53,179 nt of DNA from an uncultured Verrucomicrobiales bacterium (GTDB lineage Bacteria > Verrucomicrobiota > Verrucomicrobiia > Verrucomicrobiales > Akkermansiaceae): positions 1-53,179 of the forward strand of contig CALABM010000117.1 in assembly GCA_937885815.1 (NCBI GenBank), given 5' to 3'. This document shows, piece after piece, positions 25,251 through 34,000 of this stretch. The translations under genes and the position numbers were made by a program. Under the pieces are notes generated by a model that saw nothing but the letters and a program-made list of their open reading frames with translations, was not told where the DNA came from and made no database searches. How positions within the stretch are numbered: position 1 is the first letter of the stretch; each line of letters opens with the position of its first letter.

Positions 25251-26615
25251 ATGTGGACAGGACGTTTTTCACAGGCTACGGCCGACCTGGTGTTGCAGTA
25301 CGGAGAATCCGTATCGTATGATTGGAAACTTTATCGCCATGATATTGCGGGCTCCATCGCCCATGCACGAGCACAGCTGCGCGCCGGCATGCTGACGCAG
25401 GAGGAGTTTGACGCCATCGAGCAGGGGCTTAAGGGCATTCTGGCTGATATTGAGGCCGGGAAGTTTGAGTGGTCCATCAAGCTGGAGGACGTGCACATGA
25501 ACATCGAGAGTGAGCTCACCCGCCGCATCGGTGCCCCTGGTGCCAAGCTGCACACGGCTCGCTCCCGTAATGACCAAGTGGCTACGGATACCCGTCTGTA
25601 CTGCCGCGCTGAGATTGACACGACTCTGGAGCTGCTGCGCAACCTGCAGCGCGCTCTCGTGGCTAAGGCTGAGGAGTATGCTGAAATTCGCATCCCCGGT
25701 TATACGCACTTGCAGCGTGCCCAGCCGGTTACCATTGGCCACCACCTGCTGGCTTATGTGGAAATGCTGGGGCGCGATGTGGAGCGCCTGAGTGATTGCC
25801 GTCGCCGCGTGAACGTGAGCCCGCTGGGCTCCGGCGCTATTGCCGGTTCCACTATCAATCTGGACCGCGTGGGTATCGCGGAAGAGCTTGGCTTTGATAG
25901 CGTAACAGAGAACTCCATGGATGCCATCGCTGACCGAGACTACATCATGGAAACCCTCTTTTGCCTCTCTGTCATCGGCACTCACCTCAGCCGCCTGAGC
26001 GAGGACCTCGTGCTGTGGAGCAGCTCTGAGTTCGGCTACTGCACCCTTTCGGATGCCCACACCACGGGCTCCAGCCTCATGCCCCAGAAGAAGAACCCGG
26101 ACGTGTGCGAGCTTACCCGCGGTAAGTCCGGCCGCCTGTATGGCAATCTTGTGAGTGTGATGGTGGCGGTGAAGGGCCTCCCCCTCACTTATAACCGAGA
26201 CCTGCAGGAGGACAAGGAGCCCCTCTTTGATTCCTTTGCCACGGTGAGCCTTGCTCTGCGTGTGAACGCTGAGATGATTGCCGCCATGCGCATTAACCCT
26301 GAGCGCTGTGAGTCCGCCGTGAGCGACCCCCTGCTGCTGGCTACAGACCTTGCAGATTACCTCGTGCGCCGCGGTGTTCCTTTCCGCCAGGCTCATGAGC
26401 TGGTGGGCAGGGCAGTAGCCGTGGCCGTGAGCAGCGGTACTCCGCTTAACTGCCTCAGTTTGGAGCAGTTCCGCGAAATCTCCCCTGAGTACGGTGATGA
26501 CGTGCACAGCGTGTTTAATCTGGACCGCGCTTTCTCCCTGCGCACTAACCCCGGCGCTCCCAATCCGGCTAACACCGAGCGCCGCCTGCAATACTGGAAG
26601 CAGCAGCTCGCCTGA
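25251..26615 (+). CDS. argH: Argininosuccinate lyase
   Basis: Last step of arginine synthesis: argininosuccinate to arginine and fumarate. 454 aa, standard length. Fumarase/aspartase superfamily motifs: HTARSRNDQVATD, GYTHLQRAQPVTIGHHLL (catalytic His region) and the signature GSSLMPQKKNPD with the catalytic Ser in its flexible loop. The start MWTGRFSQ at 25251 fits both the family N-terminus (LWGGRF) and the promoter; an upstream extension to 25137 would be non-homologous. A strong terminator follows. Confidence 0.96.
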   Translation: MWTGRFSQATADLVLQYGESVSYDWKLYRHDIAGSIAHARAQLRAGMLTQEEFDAIEQGLKGILADIEAGKFEWSIKLEDVHMNIESELTRRIGAPGAKLHTARSRNDQVATDTRLYCRAEIDTTLELLRNLQRALVAKAEEYAEIRIPGYTHLQRAQPVTIGHHLLAYVEMLGRDVERLSDCRRRVNVSPLGSGAIAGSTINLDRVGIAEELGFDSVTENSMDAIADRDYIMETLFCLSVIGTHLSRLSEDLVLWSSSEFGYCTLSDAHTTGSSLMPQKKNPDVCELTRGKSGRLYGNLVSVMVAVKGLPLTYNRDLQEDKEPLFDSFATVSLALRVNAEMIAAMRINPERCESAVSDPLLLATDLADYLVRRGVPFRQAHELVGRAVAVAVSSGTPLNCLSLEQFREISPEYGDDVHSVFNLDRAFSLRTNPGAPNPANTERRLQYWKQQLA

Positions 26616-26638
26616 TTAAAAACAAAAATCATTATACT

Positions 26639-26699
26639 CCGGCCGCTTGGGCAAAAGGTGTTTCCTAACACTTTTGTCCGGCGGCCGGGGCTTTTTTTC
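26639..26699 (+). terminator. Terminator of argH
   Basis: Long hairpin with outer stem CCGGCCGC/GCGGCCGG (26639-26646 with 26681-26688) and inner pairing of GGCAAAAG with CTTTTGTC, then T7. Confidence 0.85.
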
Positions 26700-26776
26700 T
26701 TGCGCGCCTAAGTTGGACTCGGCTGAATGTGGGGAAACGCGCGGCGTTTTTATTACGTCACGACCACATATTTTCC

Positions 26777-26805
26777 TTGCCTTTTGGCGCGTAAGAGAGT
26801 AACAT
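26777..26805 (+). promoter_or_regulatory. Promoter of the class I aminotransferase
   Basis: TTGCCT (26777-26782), 17-nt spacer, TAACAT (26800-26805). It leaves a leader of about 55 nt before ATG 26868. Confidence 0.5.
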
Positions 26806-26867
26806 ACCCCCGACATGCCGTGCCGGCCTGTCTCCATACATATCAATTTTTAACACTTTTTCCTGCA

Positions 26868-28034
26868 ATGGACTTTATTTCCCCCACAGTAGCTGCACTT
26901 TCGCCCTCTCTTACGCTGGCCGTGACAAACAAGGCCAAAGAGATGAAGGCCAATGGTGAGCAGGTATACGGCCTCGCCGGCGGTGAGCCCGATAAAGATA
27001 CCCCGGAGAACATCAAGCAGGCTGCCATCAAGGCTCTGGAAGATGGCGCTACCAAGTACACCCCTTCCGTCGGTCTGCCCCAGCTGCGCCAGGCTATCTG
27101 CGACAAGCTGAAGCGTGATAATAACCTCGAGTACGGCATCGACCAGATTTGCGTATGCTCCGGTGCTAAGCCCGCTGTGTACGCTGCCCTGCGTGCCACC
27201 GTGAGCGAGGGTGATGAAGTTATCATTCCCTCCCCCTACTGGGTGAGCTACCCCTCCATGGTGCAGCTCTGCGGCGCTACTCCCGTATTCGTGGAGACCA
27301 AGGCCGAGAACGGCTGGAAGATTACTGCCGAGGAGTTCGCTAACGCCATGACTCCCCGCACCAAGATGATCATTCTCACCACCCCGCACAACCCGACCGG
27401 CGCCGTTTACACCGAGGAGGAGCTCCGCGCTATCGGTGAAGTGGCTGTGGACGAGGACATCCTCATCATCGCTGATGAAATCTATGAGCACCTCATCTAC
27501 GATGATCAGAAGCACGTTTCCATGGCTTCCCTCAGCCCTGAGCTGTATGACCTGACCATCACCATCAATGGCTTCTCCAAGGGCTACGCCATGACCGGCT
27601 GGCGCCTTGGCTACCCCGCCGCTCCTGCCGGCATCGCCAAGTACATCAAGATGATTCAGGACCACTGCGCTTCCAACGCCACCACCTTCTGCCAGTACGG
27701 CGCCATCGAGGCCCTTACCGGTGACCAGTCCTTCATCTCTGACCTGCGTGAGGAGTACGACTTCCGCCGCCAGTATGTTTACAGCCGCCTCGCTACCATG
27801 CCCAAGATTAAGGTTGTGGAGCCCAAGGGTGCCTTCTACTTCTTCATTGATACCTCCGAGCTCGGTATGAGCTCCCTGGAGCTTTGCGAGAAGCTTCTGG
27901 AGCGCTACAAGGTGGCCGCCATCCCCGGCATCGCCTTCGGTAATGACAATGCTATCCGCATCTCCTACTGCACTTCTCTGGACGTGCTGAAGGAGGGGCT
28001 GGATCGCTTGGAAGCCTTCATCAAGAAGGCCTGA
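26868..28034 (+). CDS. Class I PLP aminotransferase, aspartate aminotransferase type
   Basis: 388 aa, fold-type I, subgroup I-gamma like the Thermus/Bacillus aspartate (or aspartate/prephenate) aminotransferases. It begins MDFISPTVAALSPSLTLAVT. Motifs: AGGEPDKDTP, YTPSVGLPQLRQAI, TTPHNPTGAVYT (Asn contacting PLP), IADEIYEHLIYD (Asp and Tyr contacting PLP) and the PLP lysine in NGFSKGYAMTGWRLGY. Likely interconverts aspartate and oxaloacetate. ATG 26868 chosen by homology; the frame is open further upstream but that part is non-homologous. A terminator follows. Confidence 0.93.
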   Translation: MDFISPTVAALSPSLTLAVTNKAKEMKANGEQVYGLAGGEPDKDTPENIKQAAIKALEDGATKYTPSVGLPQLRQAICDKLKRDNNLEYGIDQICVCSGAKPAVYAALRATVSEGDEVIIPSPYWVSYPSMVQLCGATPVFVETKAENGWKITAEEFANAMTPRTKMIILTTPHNPTGAVYTEEELRAIGEVAVDEDILIIADEIYEHLIYDDQKHVSMASLSPELYDLTITINGFSKGYAMTGWRLGYPAAPAGIAKYIKMIQDHCASNATTFCQYGAIEALTGDQSFISDLREEYDFRRQYVYSRLATMPKIKVVEPKGAFYFFIDTSELGMSSLELCEKLLERYKVAAIPGIAFGNDNAIRISYCTSLDVLKEGLDRLEAFIKKA

Positions 28035-28056
28035 GTTGCCTGATGCACGTTTTACC

Positions 28057-28097
28057 ATCCCCGCCGACGGTTATTTTGCCGCGGCGGGGATTTTTTT
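28057..28097 (+). terminator. Terminator of the aminotransferase
   Basis: Perfect stem ATCCCCGCCG/CGGCGGGGAT (28057-28066 with 28082-28091) followed by T6. Confidence 0.85.
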
Positions 28098-28130
28098 GTG
28101 CCATCCTTCATCTTATCATAGGCTTTTCTC

Positions 28131-28159
28131 TTGACTTTTGTGCGGAGCTCTGTTTTAAT
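28131..28159 (+). promoter_or_regulatory. Promoter of tRNA-Leu
   Basis: TTGACT (28131-28136), 17-nt spacer, TTTAAT (28154-28159), 24 nt before the tRNA 5' end. Confidence 0.65.
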
Positions 28160-28182
28160 CTCTGCACACCAATTCCAAAAAC

Positions 28183-28262
28183 GCCGGCTTGGCGGAATGG
28201 TAGACGCGCTCGACTCAAAATCGAGTTCCAAAAGAGTGTGGGTTCGAGTCCCACAGCCGGTA
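28183..28262 (+). tRNA. tRNA-Leu(CAA)
   Basis: A cloverleaf fits: acceptor GCCGGCT/AGCCGGT with discriminator A, D stem GCG/CGC, anticodon stem CTCGA/TCGAG around loop CTCAAAA (anticodon CAA), and T arm GTGGG TTCGAGT CCCAC. The variable arm is 12 nt, short for a class II tRNA, with about three pairs. CCA is not encoded. Reads UUG codons. Confidence 0.93.
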
Positions 28263-28270
28263 GCTCAAAA

Positions 28271-28304
28271 GAGCGGCAGTTTTATGACTGCCGCTCTTTT
28301 TTTT
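28271..28304 (+). terminator. Terminator of tRNA-Leu
   Basis: Perfect stem GAGCGGCAGT/ACTGCCGCTC, loop TTTATG, then T8. Confidence 0.92.
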
Positions 28305-28351
28305 CAATGTTTTGCGTGAAAAACGAGCTGTCTTGTTATGGTGATGTGTGG

Positions 28352-28498
28352 TCAGTTGCGGGCGCTGAGTTTGTTCCAGGCTTTCTGCAACAGCTCGCGA
28401 ACCTTGGCTTCTGCCTCATGTGGGGAGAGAGCCTCCGCCCCGGCTATATCGCACAGTTGTTGCCATTCAATCGGGGTAAGGCGCACGGAAAACGACAC
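28352..28498 (-). CDS. Possible small protein (48 aa), unknown
   Basis: A minus-strand frame from GTG 28498 to TGA 28352. The product starts MSFSVRLTPIEWQQLCDIAG and continues as an amphipathic helix rich in Ala, Glu and Lys (HEAEAKVRELLQKAWNKL). The beta-then-helix start recalls ribbon-helix-helix DNA-binding proteins, but it is too short for certainty. No ATG is available, so the start is weak. It lies in the otherwise gene-free stretch after the tRNA terminator (28305-28638). Confidence 0.3.
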   Translation of the reverse strand: MSFSVRLTPIEWQQLCDIAGAEALSPHEAEAKVRELLQKAWNKLSARN

Positions 28499-28591
28499 AA
28501 TGTCATCAAATTTTTAAGAGCAGAATGAAAACGATGTAAGTCACAAAAGTTAGTAAAATGTGTATAAAAGTCGCACATGTGTATTTAAAGA

Positions 28592-28620
28592 TTGCTTTCC
28601 GGTAACATATATGCTATGTT
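28592..28620 (+). promoter_or_regulatory. Promoter of the small ORF and GYF_2/DUF805 genes
   Basis: TTGCTT (28592-28597), 17-nt spacer, TATGTT (28615-28620). Confidence 0.55.
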
Positions 28621-28638
28621 TGTCACATTGAGGAACCT

Positions 28639-28806
28639 ATGCTCGTCATTACACTCCAGATTTCAGTTAACGAACTTTGTGGAAACATCCTACATTGCTT
28701 TACGAATGGAAAAGAGGTGAGCGAGGAGCTACTTAGCGCCGCAATGAGGAGCAATGACTGCGATTATCTTCATAGATCTTCCCAAAAATACCTTAATTTA
28801 AAATGA
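28639..28806 (+). CDS. Small protein (55 aa), unknown
   Basis: ATG 28639 to TGA 28804-28806, with an AGGA Shine-Dalgarno 8 nt upstream and a good promoter before it. The product begins MLVITLQISVNELCGNILHC and is Ser/Asn/Leu-rich with no recognisable domain. Its stop overlaps the start of the next gene (ATGA), so it may be a leader or partner of that membrane protein. Promoter, ribosome binding site and overlap support it as real; the function is unknown. Confidence 0.5.
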   Translation: MLVITLQISVNELCGNILHCFTNGKEVSEELLSAAMRSNDCDYLHRSSQKYLNLK

Positions 28807-30248
28807 AACAATATTTCTACATGGACTCGATGTTTTTTTGTTTTAAGAAAACAGTTTTAGCAGCCGTTTCATTGCTGCTATGTGGTGTTTGTTCTCTGTC
28901 TGCCGCTGATAATCCTTCGTCTGATCGTGCAGCGTGGATTCGTAGCATGAACGAGGCGGTGCGAGCTAAGGCTAACGAGCACGCTCGTGAACAAGCAGCA
29001 TGGGATCGAGCTAATCACGGTGTATGGAAGGGCGGCACAGCATACGATGCTATGCGCGGTGCTCTTTACTTCCAAGGAAAAGCTGCTGAAGCTGCGAGTA
29101 GTGGTGATGAACGTTCCGCAGAGTATTATACAAGGCAGGCTGAAGAATCCTTCCAAATAGCACAATCTAACATGGAGCGGAGTAAAAGAGAAGGTAATAC
29201 ATACGATGTTGAGAGGTATAACCAGCTTATTGAGGAGCTGGAACCATCTTCTTCATTTCCGTCGCTCATAATCATTGCTGTATTGATCTTGTCTGCAGCC
29301 GGTTTTGGTGTGTTCTATTATCTCAAGAAGAAAAGAAGTAGCATGGAAGCGATTGTCCAAAAAGATGGCAATGCCTCCCTCCAATCTCCGGTTGAAACAC
29401 TAGCACATCTTTCCGTTCTAACGAAGGCGGGAGAAGAAGGAAAACAGTACTATATCTGCAAACCCGGTGGAAGCCAGGAAGGCCCTTATTCAGAAGAAGT
29501 GATTCGGGGCGGTGTTTTGCAGGGGATTTATTCTGATGGAACATTGATTTGGTTTGAAGGGGCATCTGAATGGCTGCCTGTTCAGAGTGTCTTTCCAACT
29601 ATCCCTGCTGCACCGGATTCTCCGCCGGTAAATCCAATCCCCCCTCCAATGCAGCAGGAGGCTGCGTCCTATTTCGTAGCCCAACCCGGAATGCAGCCAC
29701 AAGGCCCATACACAAAATCTGCTCTATTGGGTGGATATTACCAAGGGGTATATCCTGCTGGCTCAATGGTCTGGGGGCCTGATACAGGCACTTGGATTCC
29801 TATTACAGCACTGCCGCAGTTTGCTGTCAGCTCCGTCCAAGGCGGGGATGCAATCGGTTGTCAATTTCAAGCATGGGGAAAGGCCAAGGACTGGAATCCT
29901 GTCAACGCTTTTGTCAGTTGCATGAAGCGGTATGCCCAGTTCAGCGGACGCGCCTCACGCTCGGAATACTGGTTCTTCCAGCTTGCGTGGTTTATACTGT
30001 ATATCCCTATCGTTATAGCTAAAGTTGCTTTGGATGAATGTGATGCAGAGGGGGTGGGGGTATTGCTGGAGCTCATCTTCCGTTTGGCAACCTTAGTTCC
30101 GCTGATTGCTGTTGCTGCTCGCCGTTGTCATGACACCGGACGAAGCGGCTGGTTTATGCTCATTCCCATTTATGGTTGGGTTCTCTTCTTCCTGCCAAGC
30201 AAGAATGAGAATAATCCATACGGCACATCTCCGCAACGTCCTATTTAA
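28803..30248 (+). CDS. Membrane protein with two GYF_2 domains and a DUF805 domain
   Basis: 481 aa. A signal peptide or N-terminal membrane segment (to about residue 35) leads into a helical region (about 36-140). A membrane helix (SLIIIAVLILSAAGFGVFYYL, about 153-173) and a basic stop (KKKR) follow. Two GYF_2 (DUF4339) domains lie at about 215-262 and 288-335, each YY/FxxxxG...GPY...G.YxxG..W....WxP. A C-terminal DUF805 (about 370-478) has FSGRASRSEYWFF and RRCHDTGRSGWF and ends NPYG. GYF_2 modules are thought to bind proline-rich peptides; DUF805 is a four-helix membrane domain of unknown role. The region is AT-richer than its neighbours and sits beside the tRNA, suggesting acquisition. Confidence 0.8.
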   Translation: MKQYFYMDSMFFCFKKTVLAAVSLLLCGVCSLSAADNPSSDRAAWIRSMNEAVRAKANEHAREQAAWDRANHGVWKGGTAYDAMRGALYFQGKAAEAASSGDERSAEYYTRQAEESFQIAQSNMERSKREGNTYDVERYNQLIEELEPSSSFPSLIIIAVLILSAAGFGVFYYLKKKRSSMEAIVQKDGNASLQSPVETLAHLSVLTKAGEEGKQYYICKPGGSQEGPYSEEVIRGGVLQGIYSDGTLIWFEGASEWLPVQSVFPTIPAAPDSPPVNPIPPPMQQEAASYFVAQPGMQPQGPYTKSALLGGYYQGVYPAGSMVWGPDTGTWIPITALPQFAVSSVQGGDAIGCQFQAWGKAKDWNPVNAFVSCMKRYAQFSGRASRSEYWFFQLAWFILYIPIVIAKVALDECDAEGVGVLLELIFRLATLVPLIAVAARRCHDTGRSGWFMLIPIYGWVLFFLPSKNENNPYGTSPQRPI

Positions 30249-30264
30249 TCCAATTTTGATTAAT

Positions 30265-30684
30265 ATGAAGCAATACTACGTCTACATACCGGGAAATGAA
30301 GCAGTTCAGGGGCCATTTCCAGTCGCTATGATTCAGCATGCCTACGCCCAAGGCGTCTACAATGATGCTGTCATGCTGAAAGATGTAGATGGCGGTGATT
30401 GGGTTAGTATCGGTTCGGTGTTTTCAAAACCATTGCCTCCCCCGCCTCCCGTACATGTTGCTGTTCCTGGTAACAATAATGACGGTGCTGAAAATGGCAA
30501 CAACAGTGGCCTTGCATCAATGAAGTACGTTGGCATCCTGATTGTTGTTTTCATAGCGGTATTTGGACGCCATTTTTTCAGAAAAAACAGTTTTCATGAT
30601 TATCCCGTATTCGGCTGGGTTGTCACCATTGCGATTATCGTAGTCATTATAGGGGTCATAAAAGAGAACTCGCGAAAAAAATAG
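30265..30684 (+). CDS. Small GYF_2 membrane protein
   Basis: 139 aa, starting 16 nt after the previous gene. It has one GYF_2 domain at residues 1-52 (YYVYIPGNEAVQGPFPVAMI through DWVSIGSVF), a proline run (PLPPPPPV) that could itself be a GYF ligand, and two membrane helices (VGILIVVFIAVFG and FGWVVTIAIIVVIIGVI) with a basic end. It lacks the DUF805 of its neighbour. The pair probably works together in the inner membrane. No function is assigned. ATG 30265 is the only start that keeps the domain intact without overlapping the upstream stop. Confidence 0.75.
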   Translation: MKQYYVYIPGNEAVQGPFPVAMIQHAYAQGVYNDAVMLKDVDGGDWVSIGSVFSKPLPPPPPVHVAVPGNNNDGAENGNNSGLASMKYVGILIVVFIAVFGRHFFRKNSFHDYPVFGWVVTIAIIVVIIGVIKENSRKK

Positions 30685-30772
30685 ATTTACGCGAATCTTT
30701 CTCCATCTTTCAACCTCTCAGCAGATGCAAGGATGGATGAAGCCATGTCCGCAGTCAATGACTCGGAGGATG

Positions 30773-30830
30773 CCTGTCTACACCCCATCTCGGTTTGGCT
30801 GCTCTGGCTGCCCGCCGCCGCCACAAGTAA
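30773..30830 (+). pseudogene. Relic of a PEP-CTERM surface-protein 3' end
   Basis: In frame after a TGA the sequence reads a damaged VPEP region, then LGLAALAARRRHK and TAA. It matches the last codons of the genes at 31031 and 40474, down to the TAATACTT after the stop. No coding sequence for the rest of such a protein remains upstream. The remainder of 30685-31030 holds only the terminator below and a promoter for the next gene. Confidence 0.7.
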
Positions 30831-30848
30831 TACTTGATAAACATATTG

Positions 30849-30882
30849 GGCCGTAGCTCTGAAAAAGAGCTGCGGCCTTTTT
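30849..30882 (+). terminator. Terminator left from the lost surface-protein gene
   Basis: Stem GGCCGTAGCTCT/AGAGCTGCGGCC (one G-T), loop GAAAA, then T5. Near-identical to the terminators after 38146 and 42651. Confidence 0.85.
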
Positions 30883-30947
30883 CTGCTTTAGTTTCTTGTT
30901 GAAACGCTTTCTGTGAGAACACGTTGCGACAGTACAAGAATTTTTGC

Positions 30948-30975
30948 TTTCAGTCACGTTCTGTTTTGATACAAT
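30948..30975 (+). promoter_or_regulatory. Promoter of the giant PEP-CTERM gene
   Basis: TACAAT (30970-30975) with an extended TGA just before it; TTTCAG (30948-30953) at 16 nt is a weak -35. Confidence 0.4.
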
Positions 30976-31030
30976 TAGGCGTTGTCATTAAGGCATTTAT
31001 CCTCTCTCTGAACCACCGGCATTTTTTATC

Positions 31031-34000
31031 ATGAAACTGCATTTGCCTCTTTCCTTGCGTCATTCGGTTTTGACCCTGTTGGTCACTGGCGTTCCTTATC
31101 TGGCTGCGTCTGCATCGGCTGAGAATCTGAGCGTCACATCCGGCACAGGAACCGGCCTCGTTATGATGACAGCAGGTAACAGTGAAGTGGTTAACCTTGA
31201 GATGACGGACGCTCAGACCCTGACGGGAAATTCCTCCAATTCTACCACCATTGCCACTCGGACGCTCACTCTGGCAGAGGATGCCATTCTGTCCCAGACC
31301 GGCAAGATTGTAGCAGAGGAAATCATTCTGGAGGAAGGCTCTTGGCTGGACTGGCGCGACAGTGGCACGCTGGAATCCGCGGCAGTCTCCGGCGGAGAAG
31401 GGGAAGCAACGGTGGCTGCTCCTGCCCGCATCAGCATGGCGCATGGTTCCACCTTGTCTTTCCTGCATGAGCTGGAGACGAATCCGAAGGCGGTGAATCT
31501 GTTTGCGGATGTGACGGGCAATGGCCAGGTGGGGGTTGGGTATTTCCTGAGCCCTGCCGGCTATACGAATGAAAGCCCTGTCAATGTGACCATTGAAGGC
31601 GCGCTGCAGGCCGGAGATACGCAGTCAGAGAAGAGGTACAATGGCCTTGTTGTGTGGCGCGCGTCCACCCTTACTGTAGGCACGGGCGATTGGGTAAAGG
31701 GCACGAATAGCTTGGTGCTCTCCGGCGATTCCGTGATTGATGGCACCGCTACGCTGAACATGAAATACGGTCGCCTGAAGCTGACTGATGGCGCCAGCCT
31801 TCTGGTGGTCGGTACATTCAATTACATGGAACCGGGGGAAGGCGAGGCGGATGATGATGCTTACCGCCGCACCGTCTATCTGGGCTCAGGAGCAGAGTTG
31901 ACCCTTGCTACGGGTAGCCTGACTTCATTCAAAGCGGTGGATGGCGTTGGTAAGCTGATTCTGAGCACCGGGGCTCCGGAAGTATTCGAAATCGAGAATG
32001 ACTTTACCGGTTCGTTTAAGCTTGAATCCGGCAGAAGCCTGACGGTGGCCGGCACCACAACGCTGAATGGCGAGTCCTCCGGCACTGATGGTAGTGTTTT
32101 GATAACCGGAACGCTTTCGAATAATGCTGATGCTGAGCTGAGCGGCGTGGCAGTGCAGACGTCCGATACTGTTCTGGGCAATTGGCAGCTCACCCTTCAG
32201 AACTCAGACCGTCTGGAGCTGGGGAACATTTGTGGCGACGGCAGCCTCGTGTTGAACGCTGCGACTGCTAACGCCACGTCTGTCAGCAACTCGCATATTC
32301 ATGTTGGTGATGCCTCGACCTTCGTTCTCAGCAATGATGAGCAGGTGATGAATTACCTCTCGCTGAGCGGTACCGGCGCGGTGGTGCTGGGCAATGGTGA
32401 ACGCGTCAACGTCGCGGCATGGGATACCCTCGTTTCATCCTCTGATATCGATGTCAGCTCGTTGCATGTGATGAGTGATGCTAGCTTGGAGCTGACCAAC
32501 TACGGCAAAATCTCCTCACTTACCGTGGGGGATGAGGGTTACGTTTCCATTGCAGATGGTACCTTGTTCTCGCTGAACACAGTCAATAGTCAGGGCACTA
32601 TTGTACTGGGTAATGGTAGGCCCGGTTTTAACGATGTTGACACCGTTGTCTCCGTGTCTCAGTTTGCGGAGAACTCTCTGGTGGAAATCAGGGAAGATGC
32701 CAAACTGCAACTGGGTAAAGATATCTCCCTCATGGGGGCTTTCAACATTGATGGTACTCTAGTAGGCACCAGTGCCACTATTGTAAAGAACACGGATTTT
32801 TTTGGCAGCGGCCGCCTGATTCTGGATTCTGTGACCATCAACAACATAGCCAACGTGTACATTAACAGCAGTGCCACTATCGGCAAGCTTATCAATAATG
32901 GTATCTTGAGCCTTGGCGATGATAACTTGACGAATGGTGAGCGAGACGTGATATTTGATTTATCAGGCTCTGGCGAATCCTACATCATTGAGGGTGGTTC
33001 CCTGAATACGCGGCGAGATGTTTCCGTGATTACCGGGAACAATATACTTAAGCTCACGTGGGGATCTGTTATTTTGGGCGGTCTGGATGCCGGTGAAATT
33101 CAATTGGAGCAGGGGATTCTCCTGCGTATGGCAGACAGCTGTGACCTTGTGGCGGATAAGGTGTGGGAGACGAGCGGAAAGGGGGCCAGTTTGGTGCTGG
33201 GCAGCAACAGCACCGTGGAAGGCAATCAGTATACCACTCAGGCCAACATCACCGAAGTGCATAATGTTTTCCTCACTGTATGTAAGGATGCTGAGTTGAC
33301 TGTCTCCGCGCTTACGCTGAAGGGTGAGTCGTACATCGATGGCCGCATTAACGGCAATATCCTGACCTACAACGGCTCGGCCACCATTTCCGGAACGGGC
33401 AGCGCAAGCTTTACTGAAACCCTGCTGATTGCACAAGGCCTTGACGAGCTGACCGTGAAGAACATTCGTGACATCAATCTGGGCAAGGTCTATGGCCCGA
33501 CCCTTGGCCGAGGTGATTTGGTGCTGGGCGATGGCGAGTCCGAGGGCGGGTTTGATACCATCGTTACCGCGGAGTCCATGGCGGCATACCACTTCGTTGT
33601 GAACAGCGATGCTAAGCTGACCACTCAATTCCTCTCTCTGCATGGTGGAACCTTCACCATCAATGGCAAGGTTGAGACGGATTACATCGCTCCTTGGTTT
33701 GATACTGTTAATGATTCCGGCTTCGTGACGCTGGATGCTGCAGACTTCGAGAAAATTACGGTAGCTAAGGGTGTTAAATTATATTCAAACTCGGAGCTGA
33801 ATCTTCGCAATGTTTCACTGAGTTTTGGCTCCGTGGAGCAGATAGACGCAGACAAGAGCTGGGGTACGCTGAGTCTTGGTGATGGAAAATTGACTGATGG
33901 CTTGGTGGATACAACGCTTTCTGTGAGCGGTGCTTTTGATGCTAACGTATCGATTGAAGAAGACGCTGCCCTGACGGTTGCGAATACAGCCAACCTGAAT

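Noticed and set aside
25269..26591. 440-codon minus-strand frame opposite argH
   Set aside because: Shadow of argH, which has all lyase signatures.
28043..28528. 161-codon plus-strand frame running through the tRNA-Leu gene
   Set aside because: Covers a terminator, a tRNA and a second terminator; not coding.
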